Shown: positions 51,557 to 62,683, numbered from the stretch's first letter. The stretch is 64,000 nt of DNA from Mycolicibacterium iranicum (GCF_001650495.1 NZ_LWCS01000015.1:1-64000); one strand, 5' to 3'. Program-made: numbers and translations. The notes: a model not told the origin generated them from the letters alone.

Positions 51557-52438
51557 TCAGGAGCGAACGACGGCCACCGGGGCCGTCGCCGCCTCGGCGA
51601 CGGCCGTGCTGACCGAGCCGAGCAACATGCTCGCGATCCCGCCGCGGCCGCGGCTTCCGACCACCACCAACTGCGCTTGCTTCGACTCGTCGATGAGCCA
51701 ACGCGCGGCCTTGTCGCAGACGATCCGGCGACTGATGCGAACGTCGGGATAGGTTTCCTGCCACCCCGCGAGACGCTCGCTGAGTAATTCGTGACCCTGC
51801 TGTTCGTAGGTGTGCCAGTCCATGCCCAGAATCGGGAAGACGGCGACATCACTCCAGGCGTGCAGTGCGACGAGTTCTACCCCGCGTCGTGACGCCTCGT
51901 CGAAGGCGAATGCCGTAGCAGCTTCGGAAGCTGGAGAGCCGTCGATCCCCAGCAGCACGGGCAAATTTCGGTCGGTGCGCCTGACCACACCTTCCTTGGC
52001 TACGACGACCGGACACTGTGCGTGATGCAGCAGTGCGCGGCTCACCGAACCCAGTACCGCGCCACCGACGGGACCCAGTCCGCGACTGCCGACCACGAGC
52101 ATGTCCGCGTTCTCTGAAGCCTTTGACAGTTCGGCGATGATCCCGTCGTGTCGGAGTTCGACGAGCACATCTGGCGGTGAAGACCCTTCCGCCGCCGAGT
52201 GCAGGGTCTCCTGACTCTGCTTGAGCACCTCGGTTGCGTTGTCTTCCTGCCACTCATAGAAATCCGTGATCACGGGCTCGATCGGCCAGGTGACCACGAT
52301 AGGCGACACGACGTGCATGAGCGTCACGGGTCGCCGACGAAGCACGGCTTCCTGTGCGGCCCAGCGCACCGCGGCAAGCGACTCGGGCGACCCGTCGACG
52401 CCGACGAGTATCCCGAGTTCTCCGGTCGGTCCAGACAT
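51557..52438 (-). CDS. Tandem-domain universal stress protein (Rv2623-like)
   Basis: A 293-residue protein with two complete USP domains (LGILVGVDGSPESLAAVRWA; LPVLLGIDGSPASEAATAFA), both with ATP motifs (GSRGLGPVGGAVLGSVSRAL; GSRGRGGIASMLLGSVSTAV). It is similar to Rv2623 along its length, including VELVALHAWSDV. Start at ATG 52438 with GAGGAGGAG upstream. Second gene of a USP-USP-ATPase operon (28-bp gap before it). Confidence 0.92.
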   Translation of the reverse strand: MSGPTGELGILVGVDGSPESLAAVRWAAQEAVLRRRPVTLMHVVSPIVVTWPIEPVITDFYEWQEDNATEVLKQSQETLHSAAEGSSPPDVLVELRHDGIIAELSKASENADMLVVGSRGLGPVGGAVLGSVSRALLHHAQCPVVVAKEGVVRRTDRNLPVLLGIDGSPASEAATAFAFDEASRRGVELVALHAWSDVAVFPILGMDWHTYEQQGHELLSERLAGWQETYPDVRISRRIVCDKAARWLIDESKQAQLVVVGSRGRGGIASMLLGSVSTAVAEAATAPVAVVRS

Positions 52439-52466
52439 TGGTGGCTCCTCCTCGACTACCTGGGTT

Positions 52467-53252
52467 TCAGCGCACCACAAGGGCTGAGGTCGCCGAGTGA
52501 CGGAAGATCGAATGGCCATGTCCGACGATCTGTGCGACCTGGTCGGCTTGACGCTCCCCGATGACGGCGAGCAGCACCGGCTCGTCGTGCTTTCTGAGGA
52601 AGTGGGTCACTTCGCCCCGGTTGTCGATCGGGTAGATGTGGACATCAGGAAAGCGTTCTCGCCAGCTGAGCAGTTGCCGTTCCAGCGATTCGGGCACACT
52701 GCTGTCGCCGAGGGCCAGCACCGGCAGGTGACGCAGGGCGGCCTCTCGCATCGCCTGCTCGACGACGTCGTCATTGTCCGGCTGGTCGGTCACGGCGACG
52801 ACGATCCAGTTCACGGCCTGATCGCCGCCTCCGGCGTCGGGTCTGATGACCGCGACCGGACAGTGCGCCTTCTCGGCGAGGTCGGCGGCGGTGGAGCCGA
52901 GTATGGACCTCGCATAGCGTCCGATCCCGACGGAACCTGCACAGATCATCTGCGCGCCTGCTGACTCCGCGACCAGAGCCTCCGCCGGTGGTCCGCTGAC
53001 GACCGCGGTGTCGATGGTGACCGCGTTGCCGGCCGCTTCGACCGCGGCTCGTGCCCGGCGTAACGACGAATGGGCGTGACGCACGTCCTCGGCGTACTCA
53101 TCGGTGCTTTCATGGGACGCCTTGGTCACGTACACGAGCCGCAGTGGTGCGCCTCGGAATTCGGCCTCGGTGGCTGCCCAGAGCGCGGCATGCAGTGCCG
53201 TCGTCGACCCGTCCACTCCGGCGGTCACAGGTTGGGGCGTGGCATCTGTCAT
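52467..53252 (-). CDS. Universal stress protein
   Basis: A 261-residue protein: first USP domain complete (PVTAGVDGSTTALHAALWAA; SVGIGRYARSILGSTAADLA), second degenerate (NWIVVAVTDQPDNDDVVEQA). It is the first gene of the USP-USP-ATPase operon, with an 11/14 DosR box 57 bp upstream. ATG at 53252. Confidence 0.88.
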   Translation of the reverse strand: MTDATPQPVTAGVDGSTTALHAALWAATEAEFRGAPLRLVYVTKASHESTDEYAEDVRHAHSSLRRARAAVEAAGNAVTIDTAVVSGPPAEALVAESAGAQMICAGSVGIGRYARSILGSTAADLAEKAHCPVAVIRPDAGGGDQAVNWIVVAVTDQPDNDDVVEQAMREAALRHLPVLALGDSSVPESLERQLLSWRERFPDVHIYPIDNRGEVTHFLRKHDEPVLLAVIGERQADQVAQIVGHGHSIFRHSATSALVVR

Positions 53253-53308
53253 CGTTGTCTCCGTTCAGGCCCTGCTTGAACGCTATGGATCGGCGGCGAG
53301 CGCAGACA

Positions 53309-53322
53309 GGGCCATTGGTCCC
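53309..53322. promoter_or_regulatory. DosR box of the USP-USP-ATPase operon
   Basis: GGGCCATTGGTCCC, near-palindromic, matches 11 of 14 positions of the DosR core and is 57 bp upstream of the ATG at 53252. Confidence 0.72.
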
Positions 53323-53379
53323 CATTCGTGTGCTCACTGGAGCCGCTACGGCGCTGACTCGGTTCTGCACGCAGAACCG

Positions 53380-55656
53380 TCATCGCGCCGCATCGAGGAG
53401 GATGCGCCGCTCCGCGGCCGCGATCACCCGTCGGGTGGCGTCGACCGCATCGGGATTGACTGAGACGGAGGTGATCCCGTAGCGGACAAGATGCTCGGCG
53501 AACGCCGGATTGGTCGAGGGCGCCTGGCCGCACAGCGACGACGTGATCCCGAACTTGTTGGCCGTCGTGACGATCCTGCGGATGGCGTGCAAGACCGCGG
53601 GATCGGATTCGTCGAACAGCTCGGCGCACGTGTCGGAGTCGCGATCGACACCCAGCAACAACTGCGTCAGGTCGTTACTGCCTATCGAGACCCCGTCGAT
53701 CCCCATGCCGATGTACTCCGGCAGCCAGTGCACGACGGAGGGAACCTCGGCCATCACCCAGCGGTGCAGGCCGCGTTGGCGGCCGAGTGGGCTGGCGTCG
53801 ACAAGCGAAAGGCACTCTTCCAGTTCCCATCGGGTGCGGACGAAAGGAATCATCAGCGCAACGTTGGGTGACTCTTCCCGCACTCTGGCCAGTGCTTCCA
53901 GTTCGAGGGCGAACAGGTCAGGCTCCTTGACGTAGCGGAAGCACCCGCGATAACCGATCATCGGGTTGTGCTCGACCGGTTCGTAGTCGGATCCGCCTTT
54001 GAGGCCACGGAATTCGTTGCTGCGGAAGTCAGTGGCCCGATAAACGACGGGACGAGGGGCGAATGCTGCGGCGATTCGACCGACCGAGGCCACCATGCGG
54101 GTGACGAGCGTCTGCTGCTCTCCGTGAGCGATGAGGTCGCGGGGGTGACGGCCGCCGAGAGCGTCGGTCAGCATGAACTCCGCACGGAGTAGTCCGACCC
54201 CGTCGACGTCACGGCTCGCGACGCTCTCCGCGGCGTCGGGCATTGCGAGGTTGACGTAGATCCGGGTCGCCGTCACCTCGCTCGCCGCAGCGTGTTCCGC
54301 GGCGGGGCGCTCGGATGTGACGGTGGTGCCGGTGCTGCGTCCCGAGGAAACCTCGCCGCGCGCACCGTCGACGGTCACGGTTGTGCCGTCGTGCAGATCT
54401 GTGGTCGCGGTCCTTGCGCCGACGATGCACGGTACTCCCAGCTCCCGAGCCACGATTGCGGCATGGCAGGTCATGCCGCCGGTGTCGGTGATCAGTGCGG
54501 CGGCACGGCGGATGGCGGGTAGCCAGTCGGGATTCGTCATCGGCGCCACCAGGATCTCCCCAATCTGGAGCTGGTCGCCCTCTTCGGGAGCCTGCAGGAC
54601 GCGGACCCGACCCGTTGCCACACCTGGCGCCGCGGCGAGGCCACGCAAGAGAACTGCCTCCGACGGCTCTGCGGCCGGCACTGTGTGTCCCAGAGTGGTG
54701 ATGGGGCGGGCCTGCACCAGATATGTTCTGCCGCGGCTGATCGCCCATTCCGTATCCTGCGGACAGCCGCTGTGTTGCTCCATCGCGATCGCCATGCGCG
54801 CGATGGAATTCAACTCGTCGTCGGTGAGTACGCGGGCCCCCGCGTGTGCGTCATCCAGGTCGACCACCGCGTCGCTGCCATCAGGGCCTCGAACGATCTG
54901 AAACTGCTGATGACCGATGCGGACGTCGAGGGGTGCGAGCGTGTCTTTCGAGACGATGTACGTGTCGGGCTCAACCTTGCCCGACACCACCACTTCACCA
55001 AGTCCATAAGCGGCTTCGATGACCACGCGGTCTCGTGCTCCGGTGCTGGGATCGGCGGTGAAAGCCACTCCGGCCTTCTCGGAATCGACCATCTGTTGGA
55101 CGACGACCGCCATGGCGGGATCGTCGGTGAATCCGCGGCTGGCACGGTAGGTGATCACTCGTGGGCTGAACAGCGATGCCCAGCAACCGATGACCGCATC
55201 GAACAGCTCTGCCTGGCCGCACACGTTGGTGATCGTGGCGTTCATTCCGGCGAACGACGCATCGGCCCCATCCTCGCCTGTGGCCGACGAGCGCACGGCC
55301 ACCACCGCGTCCGAGCCGAGCCCCTGGTAGGCGGCCGATACCTGGCGGCGCAGGCGGTCTCCGACACCGGCCTTGCGGACGAGGGCCTGCATCCACCGGC
55401 ACAGCTCATCCAGGCGTGCGGTGTCGGCGGCATTCGCGAGCGCCTCGCGATGCAGCGCAGCGAGTTCGGCGTCGACGCCGCCGTGACGCATCGAGTCGCG
55501 ATAGCAGCTGCGCAGCAGCACGAATCCGGGTGGGACAGGCAACTTGGCCGCCACCATTTCACCGAGGTTGGCGCCCTTGCCGCCGGCTTCCTCGGCGTCA
55601 TGGATCGACAATCCCTTGATGTCTCGGATGTAGGCAGTATCGATTCCTTCGTCCAT
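53380..55656 (-). CDS. ppsA: Phosphoenolpyruvate synthase
   Basis: A 758-residue PEP synthase-type enzyme (pyruvate + ATP to PEP + AMP + Pi). N-terminal nucleotide-binding domain: AGGKGANLGEMVAAKLPVPP and VAVRSSATGEDGADASFAGM. Swivelling domain with the phospho-His in TGGMTCHAAIVARELGVP. C-terminal TIM barrel with FRSNEFRGLKGG and the catalytic cysteine in SSLCGQAPS. Start at ATG 55656; the in-frame upstream extension lies in the DosR-box region. Divergent from the trehalose enzyme. Confidence 0.93.
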   Translation of the reverse strand: MDEGIDTAYIRDIKGLSIHDAEEAGGKGANLGEMVAAKLPVPPGFVLLRSCYRDSMRHGGVDAELAALHREALANAADTARLDELCRWMQALVRKAGVGDRLRRQVSAAYQGLGSDAVVAVRSSATGEDGADASFAGMNATITNVCGQAELFDAVIGCWASLFSPRVITYRASRGFTDDPAMAVVVQQMVDSEKAGVAFTADPSTGARDRVVIEAAYGLGEVVVSGKVEPDTYIVSKDTLAPLDVRIGHQQFQIVRGPDGSDAVVDLDDAHAGARVLTDDELNSIARMAIAMEQHSGCPQDTEWAISRGRTYLVQARPITTLGHTVPAAEPSEAVLLRGLAAAPGVATGRVRVLQAPEEGDQLQIGEILVAPMTNPDWLPAIRRAAALITDTGGMTCHAAIVARELGVPCIVGARTATTDLHDGTTVTVDGARGEVSSGRSTGTTVTSERPAAEHAAASEVTATRIYVNLAMPDAAESVASRDVDGVGLLRAEFMLTDALGGRHPRDLIAHGEQQTLVTRMVASVGRIAAAFAPRPVVYRATDFRSNEFRGLKGGSDYEPVEHNPMIGYRGCFRYVKEPDLFALELEALARVREESPNVALMIPFVRTRWELEECLSLVDASPLGRQRGLHRWVMAEVPSVVHWLPEYIGMGIDGVSIGSNDLTQLLLGVDRDSDTCAELFDESDPAVLHAIRRIVTTANKFGITSSLCGQAPSTNPAFAEHLVRYGITSVSVNPDAVDATRRVIAAAERRILLDAAR

Positions 55657-55713
55657 GGTTCGAGCTTCCGCCGCGGTGCCGCATCGCCGTAGCGGCCGAG
55701 GGCAGCTCACGAC

Positions 55714-55727
55714 GGAACGAAAGTCCT
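55714..55727. promoter_or_regulatory. DosR box 1 of the ppsA/trehalose-enzyme promoter
   Basis: GGAACGAAAGTCCT, 11 of 14 matches to the DosR core; 58 bp upstream of ppsA. Confidence 0.65.
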
Positions 55728-55736
55728 CTCTTCGCA

Positions 55737-55750
55737 GGGTCTTTAGTCCC
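55737..55750. promoter_or_regulatory. DosR box 2 (near-consensus)
   Basis: GGGTCTTTAGTCCC, 13 of 14 matches to GGGACTWWAGTCCC, the strongest in the window; 81 bp upstream of ppsA and 89 bp upstream of ATG 55839. Confidence 0.9.
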
Positions 55751-55764
55751 TTCTGCGGGGAGAA

Positions 55765-55778
55765 GGGACCAATGTCTC
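55765..55778. promoter_or_regulatory. DosR box 3 of the ppsA/trehalose-enzyme promoter
   Basis: GGGACCAATGTCTC, 11 of 14 matches to the DosR core; 61 bp upstream of ATG 55839. Confidence 0.7.
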
Positions 55779-55838
55779 TTCTCCGTCCGGCCCCGGGTTG
55801 CTGACATGGAGCGCGAGTGCAGAGTGAGGAGTTTGGCG

Positions 55839-58800
55839 ATGGTGCTGCCGGTCTTTGTCGACCCACGTGATCACGACGCGGTGCTCATCGAGCTCGACAG
55901 TCTGATCACGGGCGCAGGCAGTCTTCGCCCTTACCACAGGGCGCGCGAGTTCGTGCGTGAGTTGGCCTCTGCCGGCGTCCGCACTGCCGCCTACTGCTCG
56001 GCCGGTGGGTGCCCGCAGAAGCTGACATCCATCGGACTGACCGAGGTGTTCGCCGCAGTGGTGGACGGCACAGCCCGCGACGCTGCGGAGAAGCTGGGCC
56101 TCCCACCCAACCGGTGCGTCGTCGTCGACCACACCTCAGCCGGGGTGGCCGCCGCGTGTGAGGGCGGTTTCGGGCTTGTGATCGGCGTGGACCTGACAGG
56201 TGATGCGGCCCGCATCGTGCAGAGCGGCGCCGATGCGGTGGTTCCCGATGTTGTCACACTGAGCGTGCGCAGCGGCTACGAATCCGTTGCCGCGATGCCC
56301 GACGCGCTCGCCGCCTTCGACGAGGTTGCCTCGCTGGCTGTGACGCGTCGACCGGTGCTTCTCCTCGATTTCGACGGAACGCTGTCGGAGATCGTCGACG
56401 ACCCGGCCAAAGCCGAATTGGCGCCGCGCACCGCCGAAGTAATCGAAAGTCTGGCGCCTTACTGCCCTGTCGCGATACTCAGTGGTCGCGGCCTCGCCGA
56501 TCTCCGCGATCGCATCACGCTTCGCGGTGTGTGGTACGGGGGCAGCCACGGCATCGAACTGGTGTCACCGGACGGTGTCGAGCACCAGAATGCGCGTGCG
56601 AAGGAAGCGCTGCGTGCGCTGAGTCCCGCCGTGCCCGACCTGACGGAACAACTCGGTGATGTCCCGGGCATCGTCGTCGAAGACAAACGTTTTGCGATCG
56701 CGGTGCACTACCGCAACGTGGCAGACGACGCCGTCGACGGTGTGATCGCAGCTGTCCGCACGGTCGGGCGCGCCCACCGCCTCAGAGTGTCCTCGGGACG
56801 GAAGGTGATCGAACTGCGTCCCGTCATCGATTGGGACAAGGGACGGGCGGTCGACTGGATTCTCGATCAGATCGACGGACAGGATCTGGCGCTGCCCGTC
56901 TACATCGGAGACGACAGCACCGACGAGGACGCCTTTGACGTGCTCAGGCACAAGGGTGTAGGAATCGCAGTGCGCCAGGGCCTTTCAGATAAGCGGCGGT
57001 CGTCGGCGCGGTTCTGCCTGGCCGACCCCGAGGCCGTCTGCACGTTCTTGTCCCGGCTGGAACGGCGACTCGCCGACGAGGCCGACGGCGCCGGTGACTC
57101 CTGGAGCCTGGTGTTCGACGGCTACGAGCGAGAGCAGGAGAGGCTTCGAGAGTCGTTGTGCACGACGGGTAACGGGTACGTCGCTGTGCGCGGCGCCGCA
57201 CCAGAGGCACACGCCGGTCAGTTCCACTACCCAGGGACCTATATCGCCGGCGTGTACAACCGACTCACTGATTCGGTCGCAGGCACGCCGGTCACCAACG
57301 AGAGCCTGGTCAACCTGCCGAACTGGCTGCCGGTCTCGTTTCGGGTGGACGGTGGAGAGTGGTTCGACATCGACCGCTGCCCGCCGACGTCCTATCGGGT
57401 GACGTTCGATTTGCGCCGCGCGACGTTGACGCGGCAGCTCACCGTCTGCGACGAGGGCGGACGCACCACCGAGGTCACTCAGCGGCGGTTCGTGTCGATG
57501 CAGCGGCCGCACGTGGCGGCCATGCAGACAGTGATTCGGCCGCTGGACTGGACAGGCTTGCTGGAGATCCGCTCGACAGTGGATGGTGGCGTTGCCAATA
57601 CGGGTGTCGAGCGTTATCGCGACCTGGCGTCAAAGCATCTGGATGTCACCGAGATCCGGGAGTTGTCAGATGATTGCGCGCTGCTGGCCGCGGAGACCAC
57701 GCAGTCCAGGATCCGCGTGGCTCTCACCGTCCGTAACGCGCTGCACTGTGACGGGTCATCGTCCTCCGATCGCGAAATCCGACGCATGCCGATCGTCGGC
57801 GACGTCCATGTGGGTCATCAGTTCTCGATCGACATGGCACCAGGTGAAAAGGCGTCGCTGGAGAAGACCGCATGCGTGTTCACCAGCCGGGATCACGGCA
57901 TCGGAGAACCTGTCGAGGCCGGTATCCGTGAGATAAGCAGGGTCGCGGATTTCGCCGAACTCCAGCGCGGACACCAGCTCTCCTGGGCGCACCTGTGGGA
58001 GCGCTTCACCATCGACATGAGCCGTGACGTCGAGACCCTGCGCGTCGTGCGGCTCCATCAGCTTCATCTTCTGCAGACGCTCTCGCGCCACACCGCAGAC
58101 CTCGACGTCGGTGTCCCGGCGCGGGGCCTGCACGGCGAGGCGTACCGGGGTCACGTCTTCTGGGACGAGCTGTTCGTGTTCCCGGTCACCAATCTGCGTA
58201 TGCCTGAGGTCACGCGATCGCTGCTGATGTACCGATACCGCCGGTTGCCCGAAGCCCGCCTCGCCGCACATGAGAGGGGCTATCGGGGCGCGATGTTTCC
58301 GTGGCAGTCCGGCAGCAGTGGACGCGAGGAAAGCCAGCAGTTGCATCTCAATCCCCGTTCGGGGCATTGGAATCCCGATGCAAGCGCCCGTGCACATCAT
58401 GTCGGCATCGCGATCGCCTACAACGTCTGGCAGTACTACCAGGCCACCGGTAACTGGGGTTTCCTGATGGACTACGGCGCAGAAATGCTGACCGACATCG
58501 CTCGATTCTGGGTGAGCCGGGCCAGATTCGACAGTACGCGCAACCGATATGTCATCACCGGCATCATCGGGCCTGATGAGTTCCACTGCGGCTATCCAGG
58601 GCGCGACTACGACGGAATCGACAATAACGCCTATACCAACGTGATGGCGGTGTGGGTGATACTGCGGGCGCTGGAAGCCCTCGAGTGGGTCCCGTTGTCC
58701 CACCGGCTGAACCTGTTGGAGAAGCTGGGAATCGATGACGACGAGATCGCGCAGTGGGAGGACGTCAGCCGCCGCATGTTCGTGCCCTTCCACGACGGCG

Positions 58801-59489
58801 TCATCAGCCAGTTCGAGGGTTACGAGAATTTGCGCGAACTCGACTGGGATGCATACCGGACCCGCTATGGAAATCTGCAGCGACTGGACCGGATCCTCGA
58901 CGCCGAGAACGACAGCGCCAACAACTACAAGGCCGCCAAACAGGCCGACACGGTCATGCTGTTCTACCTCTTGTCGTCCGACGAACTCTACGAGTTGTTC
59001 GACAGGCTCGGTTACACATTCACTCCGGACCAGATACCGGCGACGATCGACTACTACCGGTCCCGCACCTCGCATGGGTCGACGCTCAGCGCTGTCGTGC
59101 ACTCCTGGGTGACCGCACGCGGTGACCGCACCGAGGCGATGCGCTATTTCAAGCAGGCGCTGGACTCCGATGTCGTCGACATCCAGCGCGGCACCACTGC
59201 CGAAGGAATCCATCTCGCTGCGATGGCAGGCAGTATCGACCTGCTGCAACGGTGCTTCACCGGCCTCGAACTGCGGGCTGACCGAATTGTTGTCGGTCCG
59301 CTGTGGCCGGAGTCGCTGGGCGGCTTGGCCTTTCCGTTCCGCTACCGCGGTCATCGCCTCCGGCTCAGCGTGCTGGGACGCGGTGCCACCCTCAGCGCGG
59401 AACCGGGGGAGGCGCCGCCCGTACAGGTCGAGTGCCGCGGTGCGCAGCAGACCCTGGTCGCCGGCGGGACCGTACGCTTCAGCCGGTAG
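55839..59489 (+). CDS. otsB1: HAD / trehalose-phosphatase / GH65 fusion (Rv2006 OtsB1-like)
   Basis: A 1216-residue three-part enzyme. Residues 1-165 resemble a beta-phosphoglucomutase-type HAD domain, but its nucleophile region reads [10 protein letters not shown] (Glu where Asp is expected). Residues about 170-420 are a trehalose-6-phosphate phosphatase with DFDGTLSEI (D177) and [10 protein letters not shown] (357-366). Residues about 445-1216 are GH65, with [10 protein letters not shown] (general acid E914) and [12 protein letters not shown]. The layout equals Rv2006. ATG 55839 is preferred for its AGGAG 7 bp upstream; ATG 55806 is in frame. The 3' end overlaps arcC by 11 bp. Confidence 0.9.
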   Translation: MVLPVFVDPRDHDAVLIELDSLITGAGSLRPYHRAREFVRELASAGVRTAAYCSAGGCPQKLTSIGLTEVFAAVVDGTARDAAEKLGLPPNRCVVVDHTSAGVAAACEGGFGLVIGVDLTGDAARIVQSGADAVVPDVVTLSVRSGYESVAAMPDALAAFDEVASLAVTRRPVLLLDFDGTLSEIVDDPAKAELAPRTAEVIESLAPYCPVAILSGRGLADLRDRITLRGVWYGGSHGIELVSPDGVEHQNARAKEALRALSPAVPDLTEQLGDVPGIVVEDKRFAIAVHYRNVADDAVDGVIAAVRTVGRAHRLRVSSGRKVIELRPVIDWDKGRAVDWILDQIDGQDLALPVYIGDDSTDEDAFDVLRHKGVGIAVRQGLSDKRRSSARFCLADPEAVCTFLSRLERRLADEADGAGDSWSLVFDGYEREQERLRESLCTTGNGYVAVRGAAPEAHAGQFHYPGTYIAGVYNRLTDSVAGTPVTNESLVNLPNWLPVSFRVDGGEWFDIDRCPPTSYRVTFDLRRATLTRQLTVCDEGGRTTEVTQRRFVSMQRPHVAAMQTVIRPLDWTGLLEIRSTVDGGVANTGVERYRDLASKHLDVTEIRELSDDCALLAAETTQSRIRVALTVRNALHCDGSSSSDREIRRMPIVGDVHVGHQFSIDMAPGEKASLEKTACVFTSRDHGIGEPVEAGIREISRVADFAELQRGHQLSWAHLWERFTIDMSRDVETLRVVRLHQLHLLQTLSRHTADLDVGVPARGLHGEAYRGHVFWDELFVFPVTNLRMPEVTRSLLMYRYRRLPEARLAAHERGYRGAMFPWQSGSSGREESQQLHLNPRSGHWNPDASARAHHVGIAIAYNVWQYYQATGNWGFLMDYGAEMLTDIARFWVSRARFDSTRNRYVITGIIGPDEFHCGYPGRDYDGIDNNAYTNVMAVWVILRALEALEWVPLSHRLNLLEKLGIDDDEIAQWEDVSRRMFVPFHDGVISQFEGYENLRELDWDAYRTRYGNLQRLDRILDAENDSANNYKAAKQADTVMLFYLLSSDELYELFDRLGYTFTPDQIPATIDYYRSRTSHGSTLSAVVHSWVTARGDRTEAMRYFKQALDSDVVDIQRGTTAEGIHLAAMAGSIDLLQRCFTGLELRADRIVVGPLWPESLGGLAFPFRYRGHRLRLSVLGRGATLSAEPGEAPPVQVECRGAQQTLVAGGTVRFSR

Positions 59490-60393
59490 CCTTGGCGACG
59501 GTGGTCCCGGCTTCACCGGAAACGATCCTGTCGATGTCGCACAGCGCCCCGATCGCCGCGATATTGCCGGTGTTACCGGCGAAGCGGCATGCGGCCTCGA
59601 CCTTGGGGCCCATCGAGCCCGCGGCGAAGTGCAGCGTGGCAAGTTCGTCAACAGTGATGTGGGACAGTCGCTTCTGCGCGGGGGTGCCCCAGCCGCTGTA
59701 CACACCGTCGACGTCGGTGGCGATGACGAGCAGGTCGGCCTCGAGCTGTTCGGCCAGCAACGCCGATGCCAGGTCCTTGTCGATGACCGCTTCCACCCCA
59801 CCCAATCTGCCGGTCTCGTCGTAGGCCGTCGGGATCCCACCGCCGCCCGCGCAGATGACCACTGTCCCGGCCGCCACCAGTGTGCGAATCGGCTCAATCT
59901 CGAAGATGCGCCGAGGTTTTGGGCTCGCGACCACTCTGCGGAACCCGGCACCGTCGGGAGCGAAGGCCCAGCCGCTCTCGGCGCGCAGCCGATCAGCCGC
60001 GTCGCGGTCGTAGACCGGGCCTATCGGCTTTGTCGGATCGGCGAAGGCCCGATCATGCTTGTCCACTTCGATCATCGTGAGCACAGTCGCCAGCGACTGG
60101 CCGGCCGGCAACAGATTGCCGAGCTCCTGTTCGATGACGTAGCCGATCATCGCCTCGGTCTGGGCGCCGAGCACGTCGAGAGGGTACGGGGCGACGTCGT
60201 GGTACGCCGCCGCCTGCAACGCCAGCAGCCCCACCTGAGGCCCATTACCGTGCGCGATCACGAGTTGGTTACCGCGTGCGACAGCGGCGATTGCCGCCGC
60301 GGCCACACGAATGTTGTCCCGTTGGTTTTCTGCGGTCATGGGCTGGCCTCGGCGCAGAATCGCGTTTCCGCCCAGTGCGATGACAATACGCAT
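59479..60393 (-). CDS. arcC: Carbamate kinase
   Basis: A 304-residue carbamate kinase that makes ATP from carbamoyl phosphate, the last step of the arginine deiminase pathway. Motifs: [59 protein letters not shown]. It is 7 bp downstream of arcB in the arcD-arcA-arcB-arcC order. Confidence 0.96.
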   Translation of the reverse strand: MRIVIALGGNAILRRGQPMTAENQRDNIRVAAAAIAAVARGNQLVIAHGNGPQVGLLALQAAAYHDVAPYPLDVLGAQTEAMIGYVIEQELGNLLPAGQSLATVLTMIEVDKHDRAFADPTKPIGPVYDRDAADRLRAESGWAFAPDGAGFRRVVASPKPRRIFEIEPIRTLVAAGTVVICAGGGGIPTAYDETGRLGGVEAVIDKDLASALLAEQLEADLLVIATDVDGVYSGWGTPAQKRLSHITVDELATLHFAAGSMGPKVEAACRFAGNTGNIAAIGALCDIDRIVSGEAGTTVAKATG

Positions 60394-60400
60394 GCGCGCG

Positions 60401-61405
60401 TCAGGACAGTGCCGACACGAGGACGGCCTTGATGGTGTGCATCCTGTTCTCGGCCTGCTCGAAGGAGATGTTCAGCGGGCTCTCGAAGACCTCGTCGGTG
60501 ACCTCGATCCCATTGCGCAGCTGTGGGTATTGCGCGGCGATCGCCGCACCGACCTCGGTATCGCTGTTGTGGAAAGCCGGCAGGCAATGCATGAACTTGA
60601 CCCGTGGATTGCCCGCCGCAGCAAGCAGTTCGGAGTTGACCTGGAAGGGAAGAAGCTCGTCCACCCGGGTTCCCCATGTGTCGAGCGGCTCGCCCATCGA
60701 CACCCACACATCGGTGTAGATGAAGTCGACACCGGTGACCGCCTTGAGGGGATCGTCGGTGATGGTGATCCGCGCACCGGACTCCATCGCGAACTCTTCA
60801 CACATCGCCACATGATCCTCGTGCGGCCACAGCGTCGGCGGGGCACCGATCCGGACGTCCATGCCCAGTTTCGCCGCGACGAGCAGAAGCGAGTTCGCGA
60901 CGTTGTTCCTTCCGTCACCGACGAAGGCGAACGCGATGTCGGTCACCGGCTTCGGGCACTGCTCGGTCATGGTCATCACGTCGGCGAGCATCTGGGTGGG
61001 GTGGAACTCGTCGGTGAGTCCGTTGAAGACGGGGACGCCGGCGTACTGGGCAAGCTCCTCCACCGTCTTCTGGCTGGCTCCGCGGTATTCGATGGCGTCG
61101 TACATGCGGCCCAGCACGCGTGCGGTGTCCTTCATCGACTCCTTGTGTCCGATCTGTGAGGACTTGGGGTCGATGTAGGTGACGTGGGCTCCTTCGTCGT
61201 GGGCCGCCACCTCGAACGCACACCGCGTCCTCGTCGACGTTTTCTCGAAGATGAGCGCGATGTTCTTGCCCGCGAGGCTCTGCCGCTCCACACCTGAGTA
61301 CTTGGCTCTTTTCAGGTCCCGGGACAGGTCGAGCAAGTAGTGCAGGTCCCGTTCGGTGTGGTGAACGAGACTGAGCAGACTGCGATTCCGGTTGTTGTAT
61401 GCCAC
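60401..61405 (-). CDS. arcB: Ornithine carbamoyltransferase, catabolic
   Basis: A 334-residue OTCase. The carbamoyl-phosphate site STRTR is at residues 57-61 ([13 protein letters not shown]), with [11 protein letters not shown] and the ornithine/catalytic motif HCLPAFH. Its place between arcA and arcC indicates the catabolic direction (citrulline to ornithine and carbamoyl phosphate). 21 bp after arcA. Confidence 0.95.
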   Translation of the reverse strand: MAYNNRNRSLLSLVHHTERDLHYLLDLSRDLKRAKYSGVERQSLAGKNIALIFEKTSTRTRCAFEVAAHDEGAHVTYIDPKSSQIGHKESMKDTARVLGRMYDAIEYRGASQKTVEELAQYAGVPVFNGLTDEFHPTQMLADVMTMTEQCPKPVTDIAFAFVGDGRNNVANSLLLVAAKLGMDVRIGAPPTLWPHEDHVAMCEEFAMESGARITITDDPLKAVTGVDFIYTDVWVSMGEPLDTWGTRVDELLPFQVNSELLAAAGNPRVKFMHCLPAFHNSDTEVGAAIAAQYPQLRNGIEVTDEVFESPLNISFEQAENRMHTIKAVLVSALS

Positions 61406-61426
61406 GATCAGTACTCCCGTCGGATG

Positions 61427-62683
61427 TCAGGTGTTGAGCGGGTCGCGAAGGATGGGGCAGGTCATGCACCTGCCGCCGCCGCGTCCGCGGCCGAGTTCAC
61501 TGGCGGTGATGGTGACGACTTCGACACCGGCTTTGCGCAACGCCGTGTTGGTGAGGATGTTGCGGTCGTATCCGATGACCAGACCCGGCTCGAGCGCGAC
61601 GACGTTGTTCCCGTCGTCCCACTGTTCGCGTTGCACCCCATAGACGTCGCCGGCTGTGCTGACGACCCGGAAGGTGACGCCGAGCGCATCCCCGATGGTC
61701 GGGATCAACGCTTTCGGTTCGCGGCGGATGTCCAGGCCGGACGGTGCCCGGTCGTCGGGGCGGAGGCTGAACGGCACGATCCCGTCGACGACCGCGGCGT
61801 ATGCGGTGACGAGGTCGTAGTCGCAGAAGGTGAACACGGTATCCAGATGCATGGCTGCGCGCGACTTGGGCAGGCTTGCGACGATGACCTGTTCGGCGGC
61901 ACCCGCCGCGAAGAGATTGCGGGCAACCTGTGTGATGGCATGGTGCGACGAGCGCTCGCCCATGCCGATGACAACTATCCCTTTACCGATCGGCATGACG
62001 TCGCCGCCCTCGAGCGTCGCCGAACCGTGGTCGAGCGCAACGCTGTCCGTGTCGCCGAGCCAGACGTCGAACTTCTCGTCGGCAAACGCGGGATGGAACT
62101 TGTAGACCGCGGTCGTCAGCAGCGTCTCCTGGCGGCGTGCAGGCCAGAACATCGGGTTCAGCGTGACCCCGTGGAAGATCCAGGAGGAGTTGTCCCGCAT
62201 GAACTGTGTGTTGGGTAGGGGCCGCAACACGAAACCCGCCGGATCCAGATCGCGTAGCGTGCTGAGGAAATTGCCGCCGACCTCGTCGGGAACATCGGCG
62301 TAGGCGATCCCGCCGATCAGAAATTCCGCCAGCTGTTCTGCCGGGAGTTGGTTCAACCAATCCCGGATCTGATGACGCATACCCGGACCGACCAGGTCGT
62401 CGGTGACCTTGCGGTCCAGAATCCATTGGCGGGCTGCGTGATTGACAACGATGTCAGAGAGAAGATCCTGCAGTTCGAGAACTTCGACTCCGTGGTCCTC
62501 CATCTTGGCGACGAAATCGAAGTGGTCACGGCGCGCCTGCTGCAGCCAGATCACATCGTCGAACAGCAGCTCGTTACAGTTCTGCGGCGTCAATCGCTGA
62601 TGGGCAAGTCCCGGAGCGCACACCAGGACCCGGCGTAGTCTGCCTGCCTCCGACCACACCCCGAGGCGCGACTCGACCGTCAC
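61427..62683 (-). CDS. arcA: Arginine deiminase
   Basis: A 418-residue arginine deiminase (arginine to citrulline + NH3). N-terminal [17 protein letters not shown], substrate motif [22 protein letters not shown], and the C-terminal nucleophile C406 ([10 protein letters not shown]), the same number as in the Pseudomonas enzyme. The GTG start at 62683 overlaps the stop of arcD (GTGA); the long upstream in-frame sequence is inside arcD. Confidence 0.96.
   Translation of the reverse strand: MTVESRLGVWSEAGRLRRVLVCAPGLAHQRLTPQNCNELLFDDVIWLQQARRDHFDFVAKMEDHGVEVLELQDLLSDIVVNHAARQWILDRKVTDDLVGPGMRHQIRDWLNQLPAEQLAEFLIGGIAYADVPDEVGGNFLSTLRDLDPAGFVLRPLPNTQFMRDNSSWIFHGVTLNPMFWPARRQETLLTTAVYKFHPAFADEKFDVWLGDTDSVALDHGSATLEGGDVMPIGKGIVVIGMGERSSHHAITQVARNLFAAGAAEQVIVASLPKSRAAMHLDTVFTFCDYDLVTAYAAVVDGIVPFSLRPDDRAPSGLDIRREPKALIPTIGDALGVTFRVVSTAGDVYGVQREQWDDGNNVVALEPGLVIGYDRNILTNTALRKAGVEVVTITASELGRGRGGGRCMTCPILRDPLNT

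Noticed and set aside
57756..59951. 731-codon minus-strand frame opposite the GH65 region
   Set aside because: Antisense shadow of a well-supported enzyme; no family features.
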